From an uncultured Pelagibacteraceae bacterium (lineage in GTDB: Bacteria; Pseudomonadota; Alphaproteobacteria; Pelagibacterales; Pelagibacteraceae), in the NCBI GenBank assembly GCA_902522955.1, contig CABYXR010000001.1, positions 62,001 to 126,000 of the forward strand: DNA of 64,000 nucleotides, in the 5' to 3' direction. Made by a program: the position numbers and the translations under genes. Below are positions 51,534 through 63,021 of the stretch, piece after piece. Positions within the stretch are counted from its first letter, which is position 1. Every line of letters starts with the position of its first letter. Below the pieces are notes generated by a model. The model worked only from the letters and a program-made list of their open reading frames with translations, had not been told where the DNA came from and ran no database searches.

Positions 51534-52387
51534 TTAAAAAATTCAAATACCTTGTTGAAGCTATTTTCATTTATACATTTTTTGGTATAGCAAAATTAAT
51601 TGGTCTTACACTAAGTCGGAAACTTTTTGCTTTAATATTTAAAGTAATTGGACCAACTATAAGGTCTAATAAGATAGCATTTAAAAATATAGAAATATTT
51701 TCTAATAATATCTCAATTTTAAAAAAAAAAGAAATTGTTAATAATATGTGGGCCAACTATGGGATGACATTTGTTGAATATATTTTTTTAAAGAAATTTC
51801 AAAATAGCAACTCTCATATAGAGATTTTAGGGGAAGATATTTTAAAAAGTGTTGTAAATGAAAGTAAACCAGTAATTTTTATTTCTGGACACTTTGCTAA
51901 TTTTGAATTGATGTCAATGGAGTTAACAAAAAGAAACATTAAACTTGCAACAATTTATAGGCCGCTAAATAACTTTTATTTAAATCCATTAATGGAATAC
52001 TTGAGAAAAAAATATATTTGTAAGAACCAAATTAAAAAAGGAATAAATGGTGTAAAAAGTACAATTAACTTTATAAAAAGTGGATACAATATTGCTTTAA
52101 TGATTGATCAAAGAGTTAGCGAGGGTGAAAAAATAAAATTTTTTGATAAAGAAGCATTTACAACAACTTTACCTGCCCAATTAATTCTAAAATATAATTT
52201 AAAAGTTGTTCCTATTTTCATAGAAAGAAATAAATTAAATAAGTTTATAATGAAAATTTTTAAACCAATTGATTTCTCAAAAAATAAAGATAAGTTTTTT
52301 ATTACAAATAAATTGAATAAAGTTTTAGAAAATATGATTTCTAAAAATCCGAATCAGTGGATCTGGACACATAATAGATGGAAATAA
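51530..52387 (+). CDS. Lipid A biosynthesis acyltransferase (LpxL/HtrB family)
   Basis: ISGHFANFELMSMELTKRN, ATIYRPLNNFYLNPLM, ALMIDQRVSEGEKIKFF, NQWIWTHNRWK. Confidence 0.93.
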   Translation: MIKKFKYLVEAIFIYTFFGIAKLIGLTLSRKLFALIFKVIGPTIRSNKIAFKNIEIFSNNISILKKKEIVNNMWANYGMTFVEYIFLKKFQNSNSHIEILGEDILKSVVNESKPVIFISGHFANFELMSMELTKRNIKLATIYRPLNNFYLNPLMEYLRKKYICKNQIKKGINGVKSTINFIKSGYNIALMIDQRVSEGEKIKFFDKEAFTTTLPAQLILKYNLKVVPIFIERNKLNKFIMKIFKPIDFSKNKDKFFITNKLNKVLENMISKNPNQWIWTHNRWK

Positions 52388-52389
52388 AT

Positions 52390-52584
52390 TTATTTTTTTA
52401 ATTTTTTCAAGCTTTTGTTAACCTCTAAAGGTGAAAAATAAGCTTCTTGTAAATCAACGTTCCAATAGCTTAAATCCTTTAAAAGAATTTGTTTTCCAGA
52501 AATAGCACAGACTACAAAATCTCCCTCCTCAATAATATCAAAGGAGTTATTCTTATATTTAAGTTTGGCTTTTTTTTTGTTCAT
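52390..52584 (-). CDS. DUF2093 domain protein
   Basis: 64 aa: FDIIEEGDFVVCAISGKQILLKDLSYWNVDLQEAYFSPLE. Confidence 0.82.
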   Translation of the reverse strand: MNKKKAKLKYKNNSFDIIEEGDFVVCAISGKQILLKDLSYWNVDLQEAYFSPLEVNKSLKKLKK

Positions 52585-52616
52585 CTATAAAATAAACATA
52601 TAATATATCTTTTCTT

Positions 52617-53885
52617 ATGAATATTGCATTATTAGGTAGTGGTGGAAGAGAGCACACTTTGTGTCAAAAAATCTTCGATTCTAAGTTATCTAAGAATATT
52701 ATTTGCATCCCTGGTAACGCTGGTACTTCGAAAATAGCTAAAAATATTAATATCGATATGCTTGATTTCAAAAAACTTTTAAAAGTTATAAAATTTTACA
52801 AAATAAATTTAGTTATCGTTGGACCAGAAGAGCCATTAGTAAGAGGTGTAGTAGATTTTCTTCTTAAAAATAAGATTAAAGTTTTTGGACCAAATAAATA
52901 TGCAGCTAAACTTGAAGGCTCTAAAGCTTTTATGAAATCATTATGTAAAAAAAATAACATTCCTACAGCTGAATTTAAAATATGTCGAAATAAGAACGAC
53001 GTAAATAATTTTTTAAAAAAAAATATTTTCCCTTTAGTAGTCAAAGCTGATGGGTTAGCTGCTGGAAAAGGGGTTACTATATGTAGAAATAAGAAACAGG
53101 TTTTAAAAGTTTCTGATGAAATCTTTAAAGGTAAATTTAAATCATCGAAAAAATTAGTATTAGAAGAGTTTTTAGAGGGAGAAGAAGCGAGCTACTTTCT
53201 ATTAGTAGATAAAAAAAGTTTTAAATTTTTTGGATCAGCTCAAGATCATAAAAAAGTTGGTGAAAAAGATACCGGACCTAACACTGGTGGAATGGGGGCT
53301 TACTCACCAGCTAAAATAGTTACTCAAGATTTAGAAAAAAAAATTATCAAAAAGATAGTTTCACCAACTTTAAAAGCTTTAAAACAAAAAAGAAAAAATT
53401 ATACTGGTTTCTTGTATGTAGGTTTAATGATCAAAAACAATGAACCTTTTTTAATAGAATATAATGTTAGAATGGGTGACCCAGAATGTCAGGTTATATT
53501 ACCTCGACTCAATACAGATTTAGTTAAAATTATTTCTTACGCAGTAAAAAATAAATTGAACACAATTGATATAAAGTGGAAAAAAATTAAATGTATGACA
53601 ATAGTTCTGTGTTCCAAAGGTTACCCAGGGAAATATAAAAAATTTATTAAAATAAATAATTTAATGAATATCAAGCTTAAAAAAAATTCTTTTATTTTTC
53701 ATGCTGGGACTAAGTATATCAATGATGATATTTTTTCAAATGGAGGAAGGGTATTAAATATTACATCGGTAGGAAAGACTTTCAAAAAAATTAGATTTAA
53801 TATTATAAGTATAATAAAAAAAATTAACTGGAGAAGTGGATTTTTTAGAAAAGATATAGGATGGAGAGTAATTCAAAACAAATGA
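52617..53885 (+). CDS. purD: Phosphoribosylamine-glycine ligase
   Basis: ALLGSGGREHTLCQKI, VVKADGLAAGKGVTICRN, TGPNTGGMGAYSPAKIV, EYNVRMGDPECQVILPRL. Confidence 0.98.
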   Translation: MNIALLGSGGREHTLCQKIFDSKLSKNIICIPGNAGTSKIAKNINIDMLDFKKLLKVIKFYKINLVIVGPEEPLVRGVVDFLLKNKIKVFGPNKYAAKLEGSKAFMKSLCKKNNIPTAEFKICRNKNDVNNFLKKNIFPLVVKADGLAAGKGVTICRNKKQVLKVSDEIFKGKFKSSKKLVLEEFLEGEEASYFLLVDKKSFKFFGSAQDHKKVGEKDTGPNTGGMGAYSPAKIVTQDLEKKIIKKIVSPTLKALKQKRKNYTGFLYVGLMIKNNEPFLIEYNVRMGDPECQVILPRLNTDLVKIISYAVKNKLNTIDIKWKKIKCMTIVLCSKGYPGKYKKFIKINNLMNIKLKKNSFIFHAGTKYINDDIFSNGGRVLNITSVGKTFKKIRFNIISIIKKINWRSGFFRKDIGWRVIQNK

Positions 53886-54439
53886 GAGTGATTAGTGGTA
53901 TTTTTAAAGGGAAATCTATTTCTTTTTTAAAATCAAAAATTACAAGACCTCTTAAAGACTCAGTAAAAGAAAATATATTTAATATTATCAATCACTCAAA
54001 TATTTTAGGAATTAAAATTAACAACACAAATATTTTAGATCTTTACTCTGGTATTGGATCTTTTGGAATTGAATGTGTCTCTCGTGGTGCTAAAAAAGTT
54101 ACTTTTGTTGAGAAAGATCATAATGCAATTGAAACTTTAAAAAAAAATTTAAAAACACTTTTGATTAAAGATAAAGCTACAGTTATAAGTGATGAGATTG
54201 AAAATTATTTAAATGTAAAAAAAACTGAAAAATTTAATATTATATTTTTAGATCCACCTTTTGCAGAAAATAGTTTTATAAATGATCTTAAACTAATAAA
54301 GAAGAATAAGATTTATTTAAAAAATCACGTAATTATAATTCATAGAGAAAGTAAAACTAATGATAATTTTAATGGTATTTTAAATCCTATCATAATTAGA
54401 AAATACAGTAGATCTAAAATTATTTTTGGAAAATTCTAA
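53882..54439 (+). CDS. rsmD: 16S rRNA (guanine(966)-N(2))-methyltransferase
   Basis: MRVISGIFKGKSI, RPLKDSVKENIFNII, LDLYSGIGSFGIECVSRGAKKVTFVE, IIFLDPPF. ATG 53882 (ATGA overlap with purD stop) preferred over 53861. Confidence 0.95.
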   Translation: MRVISGIFKGKSISFLKSKITRPLKDSVKENIFNIINHSNILGIKINNTNILDLYSGIGSFGIECVSRGAKKVTFVEKDHNAIETLKKNLKTLLIKDKATVISDEIENYLNVKKTEKFNIIFLDPPFAENSFINDLKLIKKNKIYLKNHVIIIHRESKTNDNFNGILNPIIIRKYSRSKIIFGKF

Positions 54440-55656
54440 ACAAGTGCTTTTCTTGTATCTTTTTTTACATCTTCTACTGCGGGCTGATCGAACGGATTAA
54501 TATTAATAAGTTTACCGATTAAGACTGTCTCGATTATGAAATATGAAAATAATTCACCTATAGTTTGTTCATTCTGTTCACTGACTTTAAACTCCCTAAA
54601 AGGTATTTTTTTCTTTTTTAAATTTTTTATAAAAGCATTTTTTTGAGCATTTTTAATTTTATTTAAACTTTTATTATTAAGATATTTAAATTTTTTATCT
54701 AATTTTTTAGAACTAATTTTAATTCCAGCATCTTTATCGCTACTTAATATGTAAAACAACTTATCTTTCGGCCCTTCTAGATAAAGCTGGAGTAAACTAT
54801 GATGGTCTTTTGGTCCTTGAGATATTATCGGTAATAATCCTTTTTCTTTTTTTCCTAAACTTTCAGCTATAAGTTGTTGGTACCAATAAAGAAATTTATC
54901 TAGTTTAGGCTCGTAATTAAGTAATACTAAATTTTTTATATTTTTTTTTAAAAAAATGTTGGCTAATTTAATTGAACTGTCTTTAAGAAAAATTTTATTT
55001 TTTCTTTTGCTTAAATGAACCAAAATATTTTTTCTTAAATTACTAATTTTTAAACCCATTAAATATGCAGGAAGCATTCCAACTTCTGATAGGACAGAAT
55101 ATCTTCCTCCAATATATTTTCTATGTTCAATAAAGTGGAATTTCATCTTTTTTGATAATGAATATAAAGAGTTGTTATTTTTTTCAGTTATTACAATTAA
55201 GTTTTTGGAATTGTTATTAAGAATTTTTAAAGCTAACAAATTAGATAATGTCTCTAAAGTTTCGCCTGATTTTGAAATCACAATGAATAGGGCGTGGTTT
55301 AGACTAAAATTTTTTTTAAAAAAATTAAGTTTATCTTCATCCAGATTATCAAAAAAATGAAAATCTTTTTTTATTTTTTGTTTTAAAAATGAATATATCG
55401 CTTCAGATCCTAGAATTGAACCTCCCATCCCAACTAATACTATCTTATTATATCTTTTGAATTTTTTAAGATCTTTTTCTTTAAAGTTTAATCTAAATTT
55501 TTTGCTTAACATATGAAAAACATCTTTTTGAATGTTTTGGCTATTGTATATATCTATTAAACTTCTATTTAATTTGCGCTTCAAATTTTTATTTAAATTC
55601 AAATTAATATGTTTTTTTTGAATAAAGTTTTTATAAATTATCTTTTTATTTTTCAC
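54436..55656 (-). CDS. pgi: Glucose-6-phosphate isomerase
   Basis: VLVGMGGSILGSEAI, VISKSGETLET, GGRYSVLSEVGMLPAYLMG, QGPKDHHSLLQLYLEGP. Confidence 0.95.
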   Translation of the reverse strand: MKNKKIIYKNFIQKKHINLNLNKNLKRKLNRSLIDIYNSQNIQKDVFHMLSKKFRLNFKEKDLKKFKRYNKIVLVGMGGSILGSEAIYSFLKQKIKKDFHFFDNLDEDKLNFFKKNFSLNHALFIVISKSGETLETLSNLLALKILNNNSKNLIVITEKNNNSLYSLSKKMKFHFIEHRKYIGGRYSVLSEVGMLPAYLMGLKISNLRKNILVHLSKRKNKIFLKDSSIKLANIFLKKNIKNLVLLNYEPKLDKFLYWYQQLIAESLGKKEKGLLPIISQGPKDHHSLLQLYLEGPKDKLFYILSSDKDAGIKISSKKLDKKFKYLNNKSLNKIKNAQKNAFIKNLKKKKIPFREFKVSEQNEQTIGELFSYFIIETVLIGKLININPFDQPAVEDVKKDTRKALV

Positions 55657-55967
55657 TTACCAATTTTATTTATTATTGATTGTTCTATAGAAGTTTCATT
55701 CGAATTAGACGTATTCGATTGATTAGGAATTTTTAAAATCTTATTTATGTTATTGTTTTCACCTACTTTCTTTTTTATTGTTCCTGGTGTTGGCAAAATA
55801 TCATAGTCTGGGGGAAGAACTAACGGTTGTCTTTTTTTGACAAGAAATTCATCGGTTGTTTTTATTTTTTCATTTCTTAGAACTTTACCTGCATCAGACA
55901 TTGCTCCACATGAATATAAAAAAAGCGTTAAAAATATGTAAAATATTGATTTGTTAATTTTTTTCAT
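55653..55967 (-). CDS. Small lipoprotein, DUF3035 (BamF-like)
   Basis: Lipobox LYSC in an N-terminal signal; RQPLVLPPDYDILPTPG motif. Confidence 0.8.
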   Translation of the reverse strand: MKKINKSIFYIFLTLFLYSCGAMSDAGKVLRNEKIKTTDEFLVKKRQPLVLPPDYDILPTPGTIKKKVGENNNINKILKIPNQSNTSNSNETSIEQSIINKIGK

Positions 55968-56457
55968 CTTTCAAAATTAAATCTTTTAAAATAAAAACTA
56001 TAATTCCAATAGTTATGAATATATCTGCGATATTAAATGTAAACCAGTGAAAATTTTTATAATGTATATCAATAAAATCTGGCACAGCAAAATAAGTTAG
56101 TCTATCGTAAACATTTCCCAGAGCACCTCCCAAAATCAATGAAAATAATATTTTGTCTATCTTTTTAGTTTTTATAATGAGATAAATCAAAAATATTATT
56201 ACGAAACATATTATCCCAGTAATCAAATTATAAATTAAACTAGAGTTGGTGCTAAAAAAACCAAATCCAATTCCGGTATTCCATACTAAATTAAAATTTA
56301 AAAAATCGTTTATATATAAGTTATTTTCATTTAAGTTAGTTATTATTTTAATTTTTGAGTATCTGTCTAAAAAGAAAACCAAAGAAATAATCACTAGAAA
56401 ATAAAGGTTTTCTCTTTTAAGAATCCCACTTTTTATATCTTTAAAATAAATCAGAAT
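55954..56457 (-). CDS. lspA: Lipoprotein signal peptidase, with proposed non-canonical ATT (56457) or CTG (56454) start
   Basis: NLVWNTGIGFGFF, GGALGNVYDRLTYFAVPDFIDIHYKNFHWFTFNIADIFITIG. The ORF-track start at 56394 cuts into TM1; the open frame upstream adds MLIYFKDIKSGILKRENLYFL, with AGGAG 6 nt before ATT. Confidence 0.85.
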   Translation of the reverse strand: MLIYFKDIKSGILKRENLYFLVIISLVFFLDRYSKIKIITNLNENNLYINDFLNFNLVWNTGIGFGFFSTNSSLIYNLITGIICFVIIFLIYLIIKTKKIDKILFSLILGGALGNVYDRLTYFAVPDFIDIHYKNFHWFTFNIADIFITIGIIVFILKDLILKDEKN

Positions 56458-56466
56458 ATTAGTCTC

Positions 56467-59193
56467 CTATTTAATTGGACAATTTTCACGACTACATCTT
56501 CTTTCTAAAATTTTCCAACATCTATCACATTTTTTTCCTCTAGCTTTTTCAACTTTAATTTTGATTTCACCATTATTAACCAAATTTTTTTCTGCTTTTG
56601 AAACAATAAAATATTCAGCTAAATCAATATCTTTAAGTAATTCAAAGTTCTCTTTACTCAAAGAAAGTTGTATTTCGGCCTCTAAACTGGAACCAATTTC
56701 TTTGCTAATTCTTTTCTCTTCAATGGCTAAATTTGCTTCTTGTTTAATTTTAAATAAATTTGACCATTTTTCATTTAATTTGGAATTATTCCAGTTTTTA
56801 GGTATTTTAACAAAGCTATTCTCGTGGATGCTTTCATCGTTTTTGTTTATTAAACTAAATATTTCTTCTGTTGTAAAAACTAAAATAGGTGCAAACCATT
56901 TTAATAAACTTTCTAATATTATATTTAAAGCAATTACACAGTTTTTTCTTTTCTTTGAATTTAAACTATCACAATAGAGAACATCCTTTCTGATATCAAA
57001 ATAAAAAGATGAAAGATCTAGTGTGCAAAAATTTAATAGCTCTTTATAAAGTTTATGAAAATTGTAATTTTTTAAGTTTTCTTCTACAGATATACTTATT
57101 CTGTACAATCTATTAAGAATGTATTGTTCTAGCTCATCAAATTCGTTTATCTTAATTTTTTCAAAATTTTGTTTTTCAAACTTATCCTTTAAATTTCCAA
57201 GCATAAATCTGAAAGTATTTCTTATTTTTCTGTATGACTCTGCATGTTGTATTAAAATATTTTTATCAATTCTCAAATCTTCTGCATAATCAGAGGAAGA
57301 TGCCCAAACTCTTAATATATCTGCCCCATAATTTTTTAAAATATCTTCAGGTGAAATAACATTTCCCGTTGATTTAGACATTTTCATTCCTTTACCGTCA
57401 ACAACAAAACCATGCGATAATATACTTTTAAAAGGAGCTTTACCTCTTGTTCCACAAGACTCTAACAAAGAAGAATGAAACCATCCTCTGTGTTGGTCAG
57501 ATCCCTCTAGGTACATATCTGCAGGCCATTTTAAATCTTTTCTTTTTTCTAATACAAAACTATGTGTTGAACCGCTATCAAACCAGACTTCTACAATATC
57601 ATTAAGTTTTTCGTAGTCATTTGAATTATAGTCGTCTCCCAAAAAGATTTTTGGATCATCAGTAAACCAACAATCGGATCCTTGTTTTTCATAAATAGAT
57701 GCTATTTTATCAATTACTTTTTGATCTTTTAATGGCTCTTTAGTTTTTTTATTAATAAAAATTGGTAATGGCACTCCCCAAACTCTTTGCCTGGAAACAC
57801 ACCAATCTGGTCTTCCCTCAATCATTGATAAAAGTCTTTCTTTTCCTTTCTCTGGATAAAAGACTGTTTCGTTTATTGATTTAATAGCCTTTTTTCTAAG
57901 ATCATTTTTTTGCATGGAAATAAACCATTGAGGTGTTGCTCTATAAATTAATGGAGCTTTGGATCTCCATGAGTGCGGATAACTATGACTAAGCTTATCA
58001 TTTTTTAATAATCTATTTTGCTCCTTTAATTTTTCTATAATTATAGGATCAGCCTTAAAGATGTGAGTTTTTTCAAAATATGGTATTTCCTTTGTGTAGA
58101 GACCTGCGCTATCTACAGTGTAAAGAGAGGGAATATTATTTTTCAAACATAAATTAAAATCATCTGGTCCGTGGCTTGGGGCGCAGTGAACAATCCCAGT
58201 TCCTTGCTCAAGGTTTACAAATTGGGCGTCTAACATTGGGACATTATATTTAAACTTCAATTTGACAAATGGGTGGCTACAAATTGTTTTTTCAAATTCT
58301 GAACCTTTGAAGGTTTTTATTTCTTTGTAATTTTTTATCTCGCAAGCTTCTGTAATTTCTTTGACTAAATTTTTCGCTACAACAATTCTCTTTTCCTTAA
58401 AATAATCAAGATTTTCTATCTCCAATATTGAATAATCTATATTACTGTTAAAAGCCAAAGCTTTGTTTGCTGGTATTGTCCATGGCGTAGTCGTCCAGAT
58501 GATAACACTAGTATCTTTCAAATATTCTTTATCGGTATCTTTGACTTTGAAAGCTACATAAATGGTATTAGATGTATGATCCTTATATTCAACCTCAGCA
58601 TCTGCTAAAGCTGTTTTTTCAACAGTTGACCAAAGAACTGGTTTAAAACCTTGATATAAACTTCCATCTAAAAGAAATTTTCCTAGTTCTCTTACTATTT
58701 GAGCCTCAGCCTCATAGCTCATAGTAGAATAATAATTTTCGAAATCTCCTACAACACCTAATCTCTTAAATTCCTTAATGTGAACATCGATCCAACCTTT
58801 AGCGAATTCTCTACACTCTTGCCTAAAATCTTTGATTGGAACTTCGTCCTTATTCTTTCTCTTTTTTTTGTATTGTTCTTCAATTTTCCATTCAATTGGA
58901 AGACCATGACAATCCCAACCGGGTACATAAATAGAGTCTTTTCCGCTCATTTGATGGAAACGAGTAATCATATCCTTCAAAATTTTGTTTAATGCAGTTC
59001 CCATATGAATATGACCATTTGCGTAAGGAGGGCCATCATGGAGAACAAATTTTTCTTTTCCTTTTGACTTTTTTCTCAATCTTTCAAATATCTTATTTTT
59101 CTCCCATTTCTTTAAAATTTCTGGCTCTTTAGCAGGTAAACTTGCTTTCATTGAAAAGGCTGTTTTAGGAAGTTGAAGTGTATCTTTAGACAT
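56467..59193 (-). CDS. ileS: Isoleucyl-tRNA synthetase
   Basis: HDGPPYANGHIHMGTALNKILKD (HIGH), KMSKSTGNVISPEDI (KMSKS), C-terminal zinc motif CDRCW...CSRENC. Confidence 0.98.
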   Translation of the reverse strand: MSKDTLQLPKTAFSMKASLPAKEPEILKKWEKNKIFERLRKKSKGKEKFVLHDGPPYANGHIHMGTALNKILKDMITRFHQMSGKDSIYVPGWDCHGLPIEWKIEEQYKKKRKNKDEVPIKDFRQECREFAKGWIDVHIKEFKRLGVVGDFENYYSTMSYEAEAQIVRELGKFLLDGSLYQGFKPVLWSTVEKTALADAEVEYKDHTSNTIYVAFKVKDTDKEYLKDTSVIIWTTTPWTIPANKALAFNSNIDYSILEIENLDYFKEKRIVVAKNLVKEITEACEIKNYKEIKTFKGSEFEKTICSHPFVKLKFKYNVPMLDAQFVNLEQGTGIVHCAPSHGPDDFNLCLKNNIPSLYTVDSAGLYTKEIPYFEKTHIFKADPIIIEKLKEQNRLLKNDKLSHSYPHSWRSKAPLIYRATPQWFISMQKNDLRKKAIKSINETVFYPEKGKERLLSMIEGRPDWCVSRQRVWGVPLPIFINKKTKEPLKDQKVIDKIASIYEKQGSDCWFTDDPKIFLGDDYNSNDYEKLNDIVEVWFDSGSTHSFVLEKRKDLKWPADMYLEGSDQHRGWFHSSLLESCGTRGKAPFKSILSHGFVVDGKGMKMSKSTGNVISPEDILKNYGADILRVWASSSDYAEDLRIDKNILIQHAESYRKIRNTFRFMLGNLKDKFEKQNFEKIKINEFDELEQYILNRLYRISISVEENLKNYNFHKLYKELLNFCTLDLSSFYFDIRKDVLYCDSLNSKKRKNCVIALNIILESLLKWFAPILVFTTEEIFSLINKNDESIHENSFVKIPKNWNNSKLNEKWSNLFKIKQEANLAIEEKRISKEIGSSLEAEIQLSLSKENFELLKDIDLAEYFIVSKAEKNLVNNGEIKIKVEKARGKKCDRCWKILERRCSRENCPIK

Positions 59194-60101
59194 TATTTTT
59201 TAGCTTGCTTAACATCAAGTTTAATTTGTTTTTTCAAATGTTCTAAGTTTTTAAATTTTTTCTCTGCTCTTATAAATTTCAAAAATTCTACCTTTATAAC
59301 CTTATTATATAGATTTTTATTAATTCCAAATATATTTACTTCTAAAAGTAAATTAAGACCATTAAATGTCGGTCTATAGCCAATATTAGCTATTCCGCTT
59401 TTTTTAAACTGTTTAGTTTCAACTATAACTGAATAAACACCTAATTTAGGTATTATGTAATCTCCAATCTTAATATTACAGGTTGGAAATCCAATGAGTC
59501 TTCCTCTTTTTTTTCCTTTAATAACTTTGCCTTCAATTGACCAGGGTCGACCCAAAAGTTTAATTGCTTCATTAATGTTTCCATTTGCTATTTTTTTTCT
59601 AATTATTGTTGATGAAATTATTTTTTTTGATTTATTAAGTGGAGAAATAACTATTGTTTTATATCCAAGTTTCTTCTCATAGTTTTTAAGTAATGCTATG
59701 TTGCCTTTCCTATTTTTTCCAAATCTAAAATTTTTGCTAACAAAAATATATCTAGACTGGATTTTGTCTTTAATCATCTTTTTGATAAAATATTCTGCAC
59801 TAAACAAGGAGAATTTTTTATTAAATTTGATAATAACTAAAAAATCTAATTTTAATTTTTGTAATTGATATATTTTTTGATTAAGTTGGTTAATTCTATG
59901 GTTTTTTACTTTTGAATTAAAAAACATTAATGGCATTGGTTCGAATGTTATTAAACCAAATGGAAGCCTCTCTTTTTTTGATTTAATTTTTGCTTGATTC
60001 AAAACTTTTTGATGGCCTAAATGAATGCCATCAAAATTACCAATTGCTACTACGCTATTTCTATGTTTTTTTTCTATTTTTAAATTTTTATAAATTTTCA
60101 T
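59193..60101 (-). CDS. ribF: Bifunctional riboflavin kinase/FAD synthetase
   Basis: VVAIGNFDGIHLGHQKVLNQA, FRFGKNRKGNIALL, GRLIGFPTCNI, GIANIGYRPTFNG. Confidence 0.96.
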   Translation of the reverse strand: MKIYKNLKIEKKHRNSVVAIGNFDGIHLGHQKVLNQAKIKSKKERLPFGLITFEPMPLMFFNSKVKNHRINQLNQKIYQLQKLKLDFLVIIKFNKKFSLFSAEYFIKKMIKDKIQSRYIFVSKNFRFGKNRKGNIALLKNYEKKLGYKTIVISPLNKSKKIISSTIIRKKIANGNINEAIKLLGRPWSIEGKVIKGKKRGRLIGFPTCNIKIGDYIIPKLGVYSVIVETKQFKKSGIANIGYRPTFNGLNLLLEVNIFGINKNLYNKVIKVEFLKFIRAEKKFKNLEHLKKQIKLDVKQAKK

Positions 60102-60102
60102 T

Positions 60103-60909
60103 TTACCATTTAAGTTCCTTTTGAAAGTAATCTGTCTTTACATCATATTTTATCAATAGTTTTGGAAGATCTTTATCAATTTTGAATTCATTCTTATGGA
60201 CTCCGTTATAAATAAATAAGCTATCAATATTTAAGTTATTAGCTCCTTTGATATCTGTTCTTAAATTATCACCTATTGCCAAAACTTTTTCTCCTTTCTC
60301 GAAACACATCTCGTAAATCTCTTTGTGGGGTTTTCCATAATATATTACCTCACCTCCCATAGACTCAAATAGCTTAGCAATTGATCCTGCACAAAGTTCT
60401 TCAATATCGCCTCTGTGAACTACTAGATCAGGATTTGTGCATACTAATTTTTTTTTAGTATAACCTTTAAGCAAAGATTTATAAAAATTTAAATCATTTT
60501 CTTCTTCATCAAAAAATCCTGTACAAAGTATAAAATCACATTTTTCTAAGGACGTTTTATTTTCTTCTACTTTTTTAAATATTGAATTATCTCTTACTGG
60601 TCCAAGATGGTAAAATTTTTTTCCAAATTTATATTGATTAACTGCTAACATTGCAGCCTCACCAGAAGTCACTACCTTGGATAAAAATTTTTCATCCATT
60701 TTCATCTTTTTTAAAAAATCAATTACTTTTAAACTAGGTCTTGGAGCGTTAGATAAAAAAACAATTTTTTTTGAATTTTTATTTAAATTTTCAATTACTT
60801 CAATTGCCTTCGGATTTAATGATATTCCGTTATGCATCACACCCCATAGATCTATTATATATGTATCGTAAGAGTTAAATATTTCAGATAAATGATTTAA
60901 ATTTCTCAA
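60103..60909 (-). CDS. HAD-superfamily hydrolase, NagD/TIGR01459-like
   Basis: YIIDLWGVMHNGISLNPKAIEVI, VFLSNAPRPS, CTNPDLVVHRGD, AIGDNLRTDIKGANNLNIDSLFIYNGVHK. Confidence 0.9.
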   Translation of the reverse strand: MRNLNHLSEIFNSYDTYIIDLWGVMHNGISLNPKAIEVIENLNKNSKKIVFLSNAPRPSLKVIDFLKKMKMDEKFLSKVVTSGEAAMLAVNQYKFGKKFYHLGPVRDNSIFKKVEENKTSLEKCDFILCTGFFDEEENDLNFYKSLLKGYTKKKLVCTNPDLVVHRGDIEELCAGSIAKLFESMGGEVIYYGKPHKEIYEMCFEKGEKVLAIGDNLRTDIKGANNLNIDSLFIYNGVHKNEFKIDKDLPKLLIKYDVKTDYFQKELKW

Positions 60910-60979
60910 TTTTTATAGTCTCTCTTTTAATTCAGCCAAAAAATATAGCAAATTAGCCTTTTTTTTATGATTTTCACCA

Positions 60980-61007
60980 CTTGAAATCTTTACAAAACTC
61001 ACCATAT
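60980..61007 (+). promoter_or_regulatory. Candidate heat-shock (sigma32/RpoH) promoter of groESL
   Basis: CTTGAAA (60980-60986), 13-nt spacer, CACCATAT (61000-61007), close to CTTGAAA-N13-CCCCATNT; 34 nt upstream of the groES ATG. Confidence 0.7.
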
Positions 61008-61041
61008 CAGCCCTACATCAAAATTTATAGGAGAAATAAGT

Positions 61042-61338
61042 ATGAAATTTAGACCCTTACACGATCGTGTGCTTATAAAAGTATTAGATAGCGAAGAAAA
61101 AACTGCTGGAGGCATAATTATTCCAGATACAGCTAAAGAAAAACCGCAAGAAGGTGAGGTAGTTGCTGTTGGCCCTGGTTCCAAAAATGAAAGTGGTAAA
61201 ATAACACCAATGGATGTTAAAGTTGGTGACATTGTTCTTTTTGGGAAATGGTCAGGAACAGAAGTGAAAATAGACGGCAAAGAATATAGCATTATGAAAG
61301 AGGCTGACATAATGGGAATTTCTAAAGGAAAAAAATAA
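61042..61338 (+). CDS. groES: Co-chaperonin GroES
   Basis: [38 protein letters not shown]. Confidence 0.99.
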   Translation: MKFRPLHDRVLIKVLDSEEKTAGGIIIPDTAKEKPQEGEVVAVGPGSKNESGKITPMDVKVGDIVLFGKWSGTEVKIDGKEYSIMKEADIMGISKGKK

Positions 61339-61344
61339 CACTAA

Positions 61345-63015
<1,671 letters not shown>

Positions 63016-63021
63016 TTTCAC

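Noticed and set aside
56561-56977. 138-aa + strand ORF opposite ileS
   Set aside because: Antisense shadow of the IleS C-terminal coding region; no recognisable motifs.
60910-61041. CIRCE element upstream of groES
   Set aside because: No TTAGCACTC-N9-GAGTGCTAA or near match seen; the sigma32-like site explains the region better.
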